In this document: piece after piece, positions 1 through 11,300 of the stretch
Layout: the number at the start of each line of letters is the position of its first letter
Position numbering within the stretch: position 1 is the first letter of the stretch
Assembly: GCA_030844895.1 (NCBI GenBank)
Contig: CM061223.1
Location: 558,001 to 622,000 of the forward strand
Direction of reading: 5' to 3'
DNA: 64,000 bases
DNA from: Ambrosia x helenae
Taxonomy: Eukaryota > Streptophyta > Magnoliopsida > Asterales > Asteraceae
Made by a program: the position numbers and the translations under genes
Notes under the pieces: model-generated
Told to the model about the DNA's origin: nothing
Database searches by the model: none
The model's input: only the letters and a program-made list of their open reading frames with translations

Positions 1-225
1 TAATCCAGACAAAATTATCTTATTTGTGTCAGTGGATGAATATTTGTTCAAATGACTAAATATAACCTCCTAGATGTTAAGTCGCCTAGATAATTAATGT
101 CTTTACGTTTAAATTTGAGGTAACAACTTGTCATTTAATATAGATAAAAAAGAAATATCATGTTTTGATGACGTGGATAGCCTAAGGCAAAAAGATTAAT
201 AACCATCACAAACATATGTTTAAAG

Positions 226-771
226 TGTTGAAACCTACAAAGGTTCAAATGACAGAGAAGCACAGATCAAAATATGGCCTGTCTTGTCACCTTTTCCTCG
301 GCCAGTTCAAAGCAACTGTCGTGTAGACATTGCACAGCTCGGACCGCAGGTCCAAAGCCATCACCAGCTTAAAGTGGCTTGTCCTCTTGTTGCATCATGT
401 TCCAAGATAATATGCCTACCTAAATTAGAAGATACCTCATCTATATAATCAGGATCAATCCCACAGATCTGATCCATCCCTGATTATTCTCTCTTACACT
501 CAATCTTCTATTCTTTTGGTCCACACACACGTGAGGAGTCTATCTCCATCACACAAACACATCACTCAAGTCTTAGAATATCAATTCTGGTATTGAGTAA
601 CACTCAGACCAGAATTCTAACACTCAAAAACAATATTATCTTGAACCTCCTTCTACGTTTTGCAACGTAGGAGGACACCACGACCTGCGTTAGGCAGATT
701 GAAACCCTTGAACCCTTTAACCCTTCCTGTGACTTAGAACTAACGTTAGGCTATTATTTGTTGTAGCAACA
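226..771 (+). mobile_element. 5' LTR of a Tat-type Gypsy retrotransposon relic
   Basis: The 3' end is well placed: the LTR ends in ...GCAACA at 771, and a primer-binding site follows three bases later. The 5' end is a guess, taken as the TGTTGAAACC at 226. A TATA box (TATATAAT, about 442-449) lies inside, as expected for an LTR promoter, with T/C-rich leader sequence downstream. No partner LTR is visible in the window, so the pair cannot be used to confirm the boundaries or to date the insertion. Confidence 0.55.
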
Positions 772-774
772 AGT

Positions 775-792
775 TGGCGCCCACCGTGGGGC
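775..792 (+). other. Primer-binding site of the Tat-type Gypsy relic
   Basis: TGGCGCCCACCGTGGGGC sits three bases after the LTR end. The TGG start pairs with the CCA tail of a tRNA, and this sequence is the one commonly seen in plant Tat-lineage Gypsy elements. A decayed version is found on the other strand at 46794-46812. Confidence 0.7.
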
Positions 793-842
793 TACGCCAT
801 TGTTTCCTTAAAATACCAATCGTGTAGCTCCAACTTCCTAGC

Positions 843-2796
843 ATGTCTGACCCTAAGTCTCAAGAAGAGGTGGACCAGATCTCACCAGGCACAAATCAAG
901 CTTCTCCCAACAGATCTGTGTCGTTTTCCACTCCAGGAAGTACCCCTGCTGGCACCCAAACTCCGCCAACTCGCCCTGAGTCTGCAATCTTCCAAACTTC
1001 ACCCCCACACGTTCAGGGGTGATGTCTCCTCTCCCTAATGATGTACAGGGTCCCCAACGTATAGATCTGACTCCAGAAGGAGTTGCAAGCAACTTCCTAC
1101 AACTCAGATCTCTCCTAAACTAGCACGTCATGAAGGAAAGAGAGAAAGGGGTCCGAATCCGGCTAGATTACAACGAGGAGGAAGTGTCACTTTCTCCTGG
1201 ACCACCCCTTCCTCTCACTAGTCAGCCTGGTCAACAAACCGCTTTTCGAAGCTATGAAGTAGGTCCAAGCAACAGGCTTCCTGCTCATCAAGCAACCAGG
1301 CCCAGTCCTACTGCCTTTCCTCTGTTCACTACCCAAGCCACCACCACTGGTGCACCCATTGGGTATGAACTCACTCTGGATCAACTCCTACAGTCACCCA
1401 TTGCTAGTGTTCCACCACCAACTGCCACCTCATGGGCTCAGGCCATGGCTACCCTACCTATGGCTCGTAGTGCCTCCATGAGTGTCCCCATGGTAGCAAG
1501 CAACGTAGCGGCAACTGAAAGCCTCCAAGGCTTTAACCTTATGCCCTACATGATGTCTCAAATGATGGCTCACTTTCCTTGGCAACAACTCATCAGTCAA
1601 GCTATTGCTGCTCAACAAGGGAACCCTAACGGAAACAACAACAACAGGGTGGAACACATCACCCATCAACCATATAAACCTAACAGCCTGTCCTACTTCT
1701 CTCGAGAGATAGCAGATTACGAGTTCCCGAACAAGTTGAAAATGCCAGCTCACATCAGAACCTATGATGGTACTGATGACCCTGAAGACCATCTGCAGAT
1801 CTTCTACGGGGCTGCTCGCATCGAAAAATGGGGCGACCCTGAATGTTGTCTCATGTTCATGCAGACCCTAGTCGGATCTGCTCGAATATGGTTCAATGAT
1901 TTACCTGCGGAAAGCATCAAAACTTTCAACGACCTAGGAAAAGGATTCATGGCCAATTTCTCACAACAAAGACGTTGTGTCAAGGATGCAACAGTCATCT
2001 TTCAGATCAAACAGAAAGATGCCGAAAGCTTGAGAAATTACATTGAAAGATACAATAAAGAAGGCCTCACCTATGTCGGTGCAGATGAAAAAAAATGAAG
2101 GTTGCAGGGTTCATGAACGCCATCAACTCGAAATACCTTACAAGAGACTTTAATAAGAGTCTCCCACGGACTCTTGAAGAGGCCCTAGAAAGGGCTGAAG
2201 CCCATATCCGAGAAGAAGAGGCTGTAGACATCAAGGAGCAAAGAAAGAGAAGCTCCACCTGGAGAAGCAACAGTCCTAGCAGAAAGAGGGGAAACTATGG
2301 GAATCACGACAGAAGGCCCAGGGGGTCTGAGTCTCGAAGGCTAGAAAGCAGGAACCCTCCAAGCAGGGACAGAAATGTCAACTTCACAGCCCTCACCAAA
2401 ACTCCTCAAGAGATTCTAGCAACAGAAGAGGTTAAGCACACCTTTCGACCTCCCCGTCCCTCGCCAAAAAGCAAAAGAAACGAAAACTCCAGCCAGTACT
2501 GTGAGTTCCACGAAGAAAAGGGGCATCACACCAACGACTATTTCCAACTTAAGAAAATAATTGAAGAAGCCGTTAAATCCGGGGAGCTGGCCCACTTGGT
2601 GAAAGGTGTGAAAGAAAACATAACCGACATCAAGAAGAAAGAAGTTGCTATGGTCTTGTTCGAACAAGGAACACCAAGCAAGCGTCAGAGGTTGGAAGCT
2701 TGGGAACATCAAGGCGCCTGTTTTCCTCACACCAAAGAAGACAAACATTGTGATCTCCTCCTCCTTGAAGCCTTCGTTGGTTCAGTAAAAACATAA
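843..2796 (+). pseudogene. Decayed gag of a Tat-type Gypsy element
   Basis: The reading frame opens at an ATG at 843 about 50 bases after the primer site, is stopped at 1020-1022, resumes from about 1130 to 2098, and shifts frame again to continue from 2095 to 2796. The middle part has the Gypsy gag (Retrotrans_gag) pattern: IRTYDGTDDPEDHL, then CLMFMQTLVGSARIWF, then a long basic stretch rich in Arg, Ser and Glu. Further on, QYCEFHEEKGHHTNDYFQLK matches the short Cys/His motif typical of this lineage. With at least two frame breaks it cannot make a full Gag. Gag normally forms the virus-like particle in the cytoplasm. Confidence 0.8.
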
Positions 2797-2799
2797 AAG

Positions 2800-3198
2800 G
2801 CTTACATAGATACAAGAGCAGCTACCGAAATCATGTTTGTAAAATACTTTAACCTCTTAAGCCCGGAAGAACGCTCCAAGCTCCAACCCACAGAAGCCTC
2901 CATCAAAGGCATAGCAGACATACCCATCAATCCCTTGGGAGAAATAACACTCAATGTGAATTTCTCCGATGGGAAGATGCAAAGAACTGAACCACTAAGC
3001 TTTATCGTCCTAGACCTGCCATCCAATTATGATGTTATCATTAGCAGACCCAGAGTAGTGGTTTTTGACATGACCATCTCCATTAGTCAGAAGAGTGCAA
3101 AGATCCCCACAAAGGATGGGATCGCAACCCTTCAAGCATCAACCACAGTACTAGTGGTGAACGAAGGAAACAGTGACATTGCTATCATCAATATGTAG
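2800..3198 (+). pseudogene. Decayed retroviral-type protease region (Gypsy)
   Basis: This continues the gag frame after an in-frame stop at 2794-2796. The expected Asp-Ser/Thr-Gly active site reads DTRA, so the catalytic Gly is Arg. The following residues (IKGIADIPINPLGEITLNV, then FIVLDLPSNYDVIISRP) match the protease fold of Gypsy elements, whose usual motif is YNAILGRP. It stops at 3196-3198. Reverse transcriptase and integrase do not follow, so the element is truncated here. Confidence 0.7.
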
Positions 3199-3278
3199 GC
3201 TACTAACATTTGCTATCATTCATGTTCTTATATGTTTAAATAAATAGTTACGACGGCGAAACTAACGATAGCTTTCAC

Positions 3279-3379
3279 TTAACCATATGCAAATGCAATG
3301 GCAGTAGCAGCAAACAATAGAGCAGCTCCAGCAGGCACCCCTCCAGCTATGGCTCCTATCGCACTCGCACTGTTTCCAC
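3279..3379 (-). pseudogene. Stray exon fragment of a SERK/BAK1-like receptor kinase (transmembrane segment)
   Basis: Read on the minus strand, a TTTTCAG acceptor at 3380-3386 is followed by an exon encoding GGNSASAIGAIAGGVPAGAA and LLFAATAIAFAYG, then a stop. SERK-family LRR receptor kinases have a nearly identical stretch (GAIAGGVAAGAALLFAAPAIAFAWW) at the membrane-spanning segment. Here the WW-RRRK stop-transfer part is replaced by AYG-stop, and no LRR or kinase exon is nearby. It is either a captured gene fragment or a leftover of a SERK copy broken by the surrounding retroelements. Confidence 0.6.
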
Positions 3380-3386
3380 CTGAAAA

Positions 3387-3918
3387 TGCAAATATATGAA
3401 TTTTCTGTTGCTGCTTGAAGCAGTAATAATCACTTTTTATGAATAGTATATACGTAACCATGCTCTACCATTCGATCCCTATATTATGATATAATCATAA
3501 TCCGAAGCAGGATTCTTGAACACCACAAATTAAATATCAAATAATAACTTTCATAACACATAATCAAACACCCCCTTAAGCAACCGTGATTCCTACGAAA
3601 GTGAGTTAGGATTTTGTTATTGTAAATTATTTTTCTCCACTAATTAAAGCATCTAATAGAACACTTGGTAAATGTTTTGATGAAATGATATAATGAATAA
3701 ACTTATTGTCTTAATTGTCGTAAAAAGTTTGCTTCTACACATGTTTGAAGTTTGTAGGTGCATTCATGTTACCTTTTGGAAATCATTTTCTTGCAAAACA
3801 GGACCATCATTGACTATAGAGAAACCAGGTGCATCCATTTCTTTATCTTAAGTTTTGATTGTTGCATATTTTTTAGTGGATTGTAATTGTATTCTTTTTT
3901 GGTGGATAAAAATTAGGA
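3387..3918. other. AT-rich sequence between two Gypsy relics
   Basis: I see no gene, RNA or clear element end here. It separates the SERK-like fragment from the 3' part of an Athila-like element and may be degraded retroelement DNA. Confidence 0.4.
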
Positions 3919-4675
3919 GTGGTCAATCACCTTTACTATGCTTTAAAATTTTCAAAAGGGAAAATCAAAGTGAAAAGTTATCTCCATTCACAACTTTTAT
4001 ACATTGAGGACAATGTTTCCCTCAAAGTGTGGGGATGGAAAAAATATGAGATTTTTGAAAATTTTATGCTTCAAGTAACTCAATCAATTTTGAAGACCAA
4101 CTAGCCGTTTTAACCGTTTACTTGTTGAATCATGAGTGATGATCCTTAGTCATGGTCATAACTTTTTAAGTTCCTCGATGTGTTTTTCTAATGGTTATTT
4201 TTAAGAAAAAGTATGAAATGCCGAGTCAGAAAAGACAAATAAAGGGTATAACATTTTTGCATATCGGCAACCTATTCCCCTTTCATGTTTTTGTGAGATT
4301 TTGAACCACCATAACATGCTAACACCCTAAAATATTCTACATCTATTGGCATGTTGTGTTCTTTTCGAATTGAGTGTGCCATTATAATTGCATGAGGTAG
4401 AACTTGCAACTCTCGATACGCTTGCCACCTTAGACTAATTGTAACACAAGAATGATTAAGGCATTAGGTTTGGCCTTTTTATTTTTACACCAATTTGATG
4501 TCCTTGACCCAAAAACAATCTCCCATAGTTAAACAAATTTGAGCCTTTAACCTTTCAATTGATTACCCATGTCAACCCATTTGACCCATTTAGCCTTTTC
4601 AATTTTTAAACCCAAATGATGAAAATTCGGTTGTAGGATTTTGATTTGTATTGTATATAGTTTGCAATGTGAGTT

Positions 4676-4721
<46 letters not shown>

Positions 4722-5342
4722 GAAAAGCATGAGAACAAATACGCTTCAAACAAATGAAAGTTCTCATAGAAAAGCACAAAAATATGCTTGAGTTAGTGAT
4801 TGAAAAAAAAAGGCGCAACATTGCCTTATAGTTGAGAGGTTATTTAGTCGATATAATAAAAGTCGATTTTTCATCACCATAGTCACTTCAAATATCCCGT
4901 TCCATACCCTTCGCCTAGCCCCATTACAACCCATTAAAGACCTTTTGACTTGTGTTCACTATTGTGTAATTTGGTAAAGGGCGATTGAGTTGCAAGCCTA
5001 TACTAATATGCATTATAATCGGTTTTGAGCGATTCATATAAAATACTAGTACATCATGACTAGTCTTGATTAAACCGAGCGGAGAGAACCATTGTGAGGG
5101 GTGTGCAAGAATGTGAACTTTGATCTTTGTCGGATTTGGTTTGGCATTTTCCTGTTTTACAAAATTGAGCAACATGGAAACCATTGGAATGTAAATCTAC
5201 TAAGAGGCGTAAGTCTTGTGAGTTGGGGTATGCCTAGGGACCACATTTGAGAATCGATAAGAGGCGGGAAAAATTGTGCTTTTAATGGTTGGATAGCAAT
5301 GAGCGAGTTTGCTTGAGGACAAGCAAAAGATAAGTGTGGGGA
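3919..5342 (+). mobile_element. 3' internal region of an Athila-like Gypsy element
   Basis: The non-coding 3' part of plant Athila/Tat elements has a characteristic text: 'attgaggacaatg...aagtgtgggg' and, near the end, 'gcttgaggacaagcaaaag...aagtgtgggga'. Both are here, at about 4003-4035 and 5311-5341. The second supplies a purine-rich tract directly before an LTR start (TGTGATACG, 5343). No coding domain survives. The region includes a 43-base A run. Confidence 0.6.
4677..4719 (+). repeat. Poly(A) run, 43 bases
   Basis: There are 43 consecutive A residues inside the Athila-like region. No target duplication was found around it, so it is not shown to be the tail of a retroposed sequence. 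The run length is error-prone in any assembly. Confidence 0.9.
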
Positions 5343-5937
5343 TGTGATACGCGGGGGGAAATCTTAGTCGTTTCGTGTTTAAGATTGTATTTTTATGCAA
5401 TTTTATGGTTTTGGACACACTACTTTGATAAAGTTTGCGTTTTGCAGGTTTAACAAAGTTTAAGGTGTATTTCGGAGCTAAACAAAGCTTTGGATTGGAG
5501 CTAGGATGATTCAGGAAAGAAAACGAAGAAGAAAGATGGAGAAACTGGTGAAGGCCCGTCGCTGACGGACGCTGTTAGTCAAAGTCAAAGTCAAAGAAAT
5601 CAATGTTTTTAGGAAAATTAATGGGACTTTGACCAGAGACTTTGACCAAAGACTTTGACCAAGACTTTGACTAAACTAAATGGTCATTAAGAGGAGTTTG
5701 ACAATGGAGACTATATAATGAAGTTTTGAGAGTAATTTCTCATCATCCCTCATACTTCATCTCTTACACCACCAATCCATCCTTGATTCTAATCATCGTC
5801 TAATCATCTCTAATCCTTGAAGAATTGAAAATGTTTTCATCCACCATACTTGGCTGAACTTCTAGGCTCACCCAATGTAATTTGTAAGTTAGGGTTCTTG
5901 AACAATTTGTGTTTCTCTTAGTTTTTAATTGTAATTA
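5343..5937 (+). mobile_element. 3' LTR (partial or solo) of the Athila-like Gypsy element
   Basis: It begins TGTGATACG right after the polypurine tract. A TATA box (TATATAAT, 5712-5719) is followed by C/T-rich sequence. An internal tandem motif, 'gactttgacca', recurs from about 5577 to 5672. The 3' end was not resolved; the boundary given is approximate. Confidence 0.5.
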
Positions 5938-6174
5938 AATGAGCGAAGTTCTTTTTACCCATCTCCTTAATATACAACACACATTATTTTTATCTTTTTT
6001 TCAAGAAACACCTGTTGATAATAGATGTTTTACGGTCACTTCTAACAAACAAGTTTGGTTGATAACTATGGTTTTAAATAATGGAAGCGTCAGATCACCA
6101 AGTCAAGATGCATCGGTTTGAATCAATTTTATATTTAAAAGGTTTTTTCAAGATCTTTAGCTTCAAATAATATG

Positions 6175-6182
6175 GATGACAC
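6175..6182. repeat. 8-bp target site duplication, left copy (GATGACAC)
   Basis: It matches GATGACGC at 6809-6816 in 7 of 8 bases and flanks the hAT-type MITE. Confidence 0.65.
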
Positions 6183-6808
6183 TATGGGTGGGCAAATTAA
6201 CCGCCATAACCGATAATCTAACCATAACCGATATAATCGAACCGATTTTAACCGTTAACCAACATAACTAATGGTTATGGTTATTAAATTTCTTTAACTG
6301 ACCGATCACTTATGGTTATGGTTATGAAGTTTTGGTTAACCGATATAACCAAACCAAACTTGTAATGTTAACTTTATGTATAGATTTATGTTTTACATTA
6401 ATTATGTAGAGGTTTTTACTATTATAAAAGTATGTTATTAACAAAATGATCTTGACGTAATGCTCTTTTTGTGACGAATTAAAATTATAATCAAAGGTTA
6501 AGTGTGTTTTTTTGTTAATATCTTATTAAAAGGGATCACACATTGGTAGTATAACTAGAAAGTGTAGTCTGATTGCCTTGTACAAAATAACACAAACTAA
6601 GTCCAACATTGTAGTTTTCGGTTTTCCTAGACGCGTTGACTTTTAATTTTATACTTCACCCTAAAGTTAGTTTAATTTTTTTTTTTGGTTAATAACCGAA
6701 ATAACTATAACCGAATTCATAACCGAGTAACCATAACCGGAGTTTGGTTATGGATATGGTTAGGATTTTTTGTAAAAACCAAACCAAACCGACCCATGCA
6801 CACCCCTG
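6183..6808. mobile_element. Non-autonomous hAT-type MITE, 626 bp
   Basis: The ends are TATGGGTGGGCA and, read inward on the other strand, CAGGGGTGTGCA. The second is the common plant hAT terminus, and the two match in 9 of 12 bases. An 8-bp duplication flanks the element, as hAT transposase produces. The interior is made of degenerate 'aaccgataaccg / ggttatggtt' words that could fold back on themselves. It has no transposase gene, so any movement would need one in trans. Confidence 0.65.
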
Positions 6809-7029
6809 GATGACGCAAAAAAAAATACCCACAACAACACGTGGGCATCCTACTAGTAGTATATATAAAAGAGAAAAGAAAAAGAAAAGCCGAAGACATG
6901 GCACACGAGGGGAGAGGGGCATTAAGGTGCACATGGTGTGAAGTGGTACCAACCAATGTCCTGATATAAATGACACAAAATCTCATAAAAATTCGATATG
7001 TTCCATACAAACACATACACGATTAACTG

Positions 7030-7034
7030 TGTTT
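7030..7034. repeat. 5-bp target site duplication, left copy (TGTTT)
   Basis: It is identical to 34098-34102. Five bases is the duplication length made by Copia integrases. Together the two copies bracket the whole 27-kb array, which shows that one integration event lies behind it. Confidence 0.9.
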
Positions 7035-7785
7035 TGTTGGATTACTTACAGTAAAATGGAGACCGATCAGATTCTGCAAAAAGAAACAAACAGGGAAAAT
7101 AAAAAGGATTAACAGAACCGGGCTTGTGTTTGACACAATTCCCTTAAACAGATTCGTCGTCTGTTCCCAGGGTACACCGGTTCAACAGTGACGGTGCACT
7201 GCGGACTATCTCACTTGCCTGAAAAGAAACCGGAACTGGACTGGTACTGGAACTTGCTGCAGCAATAAGACAGATGTGAGAGTATATGTTTCTGTGTGTA
7301 TTCTGTTCTGCACACAAGTCTGTATTATATACTTGAACAACCAAACTGTTGGAAGCTGTTCAGACTCTAATTAATCACGCGTATTAAACACCATTATTAT
7401 GATGTTAATTGCTGGTGATAATCAAGAGTTGCAACTGTTGGAAGATGAAGGCAAAGAGTTCTTTCTAGAACAATCAGCTACATTGTGCAAAAATTAAAAC
7501 AGACATCAAAAAACCAGTCTCGCACGGACCCGGGTTTTTCGAGCTGCATTCGTGTCCGCAGGTCGTGCGGGCGCCACGTTGGTTCAAGGATTTTTCCGAG
7601 CCAGAACCCATTTTTGCACCCCCCCCTGCGCGCGGGTAGGAGTTAGAGGATAATATAACTTTAACAATTTAATTCCTCCATTCCAACTTTACCTTATAAA
7701 GTCTTCCAACTTTCATCTTCCCACCAATGTGGGACACAACCAACTCACACACTTAACTCACATTCACTTCTATAATTTTCCAACA
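7035..7785 (-). mobile_element. LTR1 of the Copia array (751 bp)
   Basis: Element-sense ends are TGTTGGAAAA... and ...TAATCCAACA. A TATA box (TATATAAT) lies at 7324-7331 on the minus strand, so transcription should start near 7300, giving U3 of about 485 bases and R+U5 of about 265. The same TATA sits at the matching offset in every LTR. The U5 end contains a GTAAGT donor-like site. Upstream of it, at 7143-7155, is a 13-base segment complementary to the sequence just inside the 5' end of each internal region. Confidence 0.93.
7324..7331 (-). promoter_or_regulatory. TATA box of the Copia LTR promoter
   Basis: TATATAAT on the minus strand in LTR1, with equivalent copies in LTR2-LTR7. It is the only strong TATA-like word in the LTR and is suitably placed upstream of the R/U5 part. 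Confidence 0.7.
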
Positions 7786-7800
7786 ATCCCCCACATGAAT
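7786..7800 (-). other. Polypurine tract of the first Copia unit
   Basis: Read in element sense, the internal region ends ATTCATGTGGGGGAT directly before the TGTTGGAAAA LTR start. This G-rich tract is where plus-strand DNA synthesis is primed. The same sequence borders LTR2 to LTR6. Confidence 0.75.
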
Positions 7801-8367
7801 GGGAGTTTTTTCCAGAAACAATCTCGTTCCGATTAAATCTCAACAGTTGAGTTTTGCATACGATAGGTAGGTGTGACCCTTTGAACCTTCGCTTATGAAA
7901 CGCACTTAGCCTACTGGCTCTGAGTAGAACGCGATGTCTTTGAACTCGTCTGCCGTTTGTGTAGACGACAATACGCTTCACACAAAACTCTCCCTGACAA
8001 CGTCAAGTCCTCATAGTTGTGTCCGTTATGGTCATGGACACGTGCCTGGTTCTGCGAGAGCTATTAAGTATTGTGCCCCAACAATACCCTTCGAAGCGAC
8101 CCCACTTCTCTCTCACATAGGTGATCTACTGGGACTGGTTACCTCAGTCAGATCATTAAAAGCTATAAGCTTAACCTCAACCTTGTCACTTTTTAGGAAT
8201 GGACTAGGAAGCTTATTAAATCTCATAGTAAACTCCCTTTTTAATATGTGGGGTTTTCACCAACTCTCCCCCACAGTGACCTTCGCCAGTTCATACAATT
8301 AGGTTGTCCTATTGAACTCAGATCTTGGGATCTCCAGTCAGCTGAGTTAGGTTTCCTTCGCATAAAC

Positions 8368-11300
8368 CTAGCCTTTCATGGGCTTTAGTCCCATTCCCAT
8401 TGACGACTTCTGAACTAACTCTCTGCTTAAGCCTTTCGTTAGCGGATCCGCGATGTTATCCTTTGACTTCACATAGTCAACAGTGATAACTCCTGTAGAG
8501 ATTAGTTGTCGTACCGTCTTATGTCTACGTCTTATATGCCTGTTCTTACCGTTATACATTGTGCTACGAGCTCTGCCAATTGCCGATTGGCTATCACAAT
8601 GTATGCATATGGCCGATGCCGGCTTCGGCCATCTTGGTATATCCTCAACAAATTGACGTAGCCATTCTGCCTCTTCACTCGCCTTATCTAAGGCAATGAA
8701 TTCCGATTCCATCGTGGATCTAGCAATAACAGTTTGCTTAGATGATTTCCACGATATTGCTGCACCACCAAGCGTGAATACATACCCACTTGTCGCTCTG
8801 GAATCATTTGTGTCAGATATCCAATTTGCATCGCAGTAACCTTCAATAACTGCTGGATATCTACTATAATGCAGCCCGTACTCTCGTGTGTATCTCAAGT
8901 ACCGAATCACCCGTGTCATGCAACCCCAATGAGTTAAACTTGGGTTGCTCGTGTATCTACTTAGCTTGCTTACAACATATGCTAAGTCTGGTCTGGTACA
9001 ACTCATCAGATACATCAAGCTGCCAATAATTCTTGAATACTCTAATTGATTAACAGGCTCTCCTCGATTTTTAGCTAGATGTTGACTCGTGTCAATGGGA
9101 GTTCTAGCCACATTAGAGTCATTTGCATTGAACTTCTCAAGAATTTTGTCCACATAGTGAGACTGACTTATCACAAGTCCATTCTGGGTTCGTGTGATTT
9201 GTACTCCCAAAATCACATCCGCTAATCCCATATCTTTCATGTCAAACCTTGCTTTCAGGACGTCCTTTGTAGACTTTATCATTTTCTCATTACTACCAGC
9301 AATGAGCATGTCATCCACATACAAACACAAGATGACATATCCGTCTGGTGTGTCTTTCACATACACACACTTGTCACATTCGTTGATTTTGAACCCAGAA
9401 TCAAGCATGACATGATCAAACTTTTGATGCCATTGTTTTGGAGCTTGCTTCAAACCATATAAAGATTTTACAAGCTTGCATACTTTCTTTTCTTGTCCCT
9501 TGGCTATGAAGCCCTCGGGCTGTTCCATGTAAATCTCCTCCTCTAGATTTCCATTCAAGAAAGCCGTTTTCACATCCATTTGGTGAATTTCCAAATTTCT
9601 AATGGCTGCAATGGCAAGTACCATCCTAATGGATGTTATTCGCGTGACAGGCGAATATGTGTCAAAATAATCCAAGCCTTCTCGCTGTTTATATCCTTTG
9701 ATCACCAACCTTGCCTTATACTTATCAATGGTGCCATCTGGTTTCATCTTCTTCTTGAAGATCCATCGATATCCTAGTGGTTTGCATCCCGCAGGAAGAT
9801 CCACTACTTCCCAAGTGTGATTTTGTAAAATAGAATCTATTTCACACTTTATGGCCTCCTTCCACTGAGGTCCATCCGAGGAATTTACCGCTTCTTGGTA
9901 AGTTTGTGGTTCCTCCTCGACCACATAGGTGAGGAAATCTGGACCAAAGGATTTTTCAGTCCTTTGTCTTTTACTCCTTCGGATTTCACTTTCATCTAAT
10001 TGAGGTTCATCATTCGCAACCTTTTCTCTTGAACCACTTTCCCGCGTTGAATTTGATGGGCCCGGTTCATCCTCTAGAACCCTATCATCAATTGGGCTTT
10101 GTGAGCCCAACTTAGGCCTATCCAAGCATGGACATATGTGCTCGAACCAAGAAGCATCCTTAGATTCCAATATAGTGCCGTTAGACACTCCAGGATTCTT
10201 CGAGTCATGCACAAGAAAGCGAAGTGGACCACCCAAACGAGTGTATCCAATGAGCACACAATCTATAGTTTTGGGTCCTATCACTAGACGCTTTGGTGGT
10301 GTCACTACCACCTTAGCTAGGCACCCCCACACTCGCAAGTGATTATATGATGGTTTGACTCCTGTCAACAATTCATATGGTGTTATATCTTTCTTTTTAC
10401 GGGGAATTAAATTTAGAATAAAATTTGCTGATAACAGCGCTTCCCCCCACATGTCCTCGCTCACCCCCGAGCTTATCAACATGGCATTCATCATTTCTTT
10501 CAACGTTCTATTTTTACGTTCTGCTATGCCATTTGATTGTGGTGAGTAAGGAGGTGTGAGTTCATGTATGATTCCACTTTTTGCACAAATATCAGCAAAA
10601 GGTGAAACATATTCACCACCTCTATCACTCCTCACCTTTTTTATTTTCCGGTTAAGTTGATTTTCAACTTCGGCTTTGAACACAACAAATTTGTCAATAG
10701 CCTCGTCCTTACTCTTAAGTAAGTACACATAGCAAAATCTTGTGCTATCATCAATAAATGTTATGAAATATTTGTTCCCACCTCTAGTAGGAATAGATTT
10801 CAAATCACACAAATCTGTGTGGATCAAATCAAGAGGACCGGTGGTTCGTTCAACCTTTTTGAATGACGTTCGTGTTTGTTTTGCCTCGACACACGTTTCA
10901 CACTTATGATTTGAGTCAATTTCAATTTTTGGTATGCTATTCAATTTAATTAAATGTCGAATGGAATTAAAATTCACATGACCTAGTCTACCATGCCAAA
11001 CATTAGAAGACTCAAGCATGTACGCAGAATTATCGTTATTCATTCCATTCATCACAGTTACATTTAACTTAAACATACCATTAAGGGCATAGCCCTTACC
11101 AACATACATACCACCTTTGGTCAACACGACCTTATCAGACTCAAACACCATTTTGAACCCAAACTTGTTCAACTGCCAACCTGACACAAGATTCTTACGA
11201 ATCTCAGGAACATACAACACATTAGACAGAGTAAGTTCCTTTCCCGATGTCATCTTCAAAAGCACATTACCTTCGCCTTTGATATCTGCAGTGGCAGAAT

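Noticed and set aside
7144..7344. A 66-codon open frame on the minus strand in every LTR
   Set aside because: Its ATG lies upstream of the LTR TATA box, so the main transcript would not contain it. It repeats only because the LTR does.
7934..8302. A 122-codon open frame on the plus strand, repeated in each unit
   Set aside because: It is antisense to the non-coding 3' part of the Copia element, with no known domain. It is repeated through array duplication, not selection.
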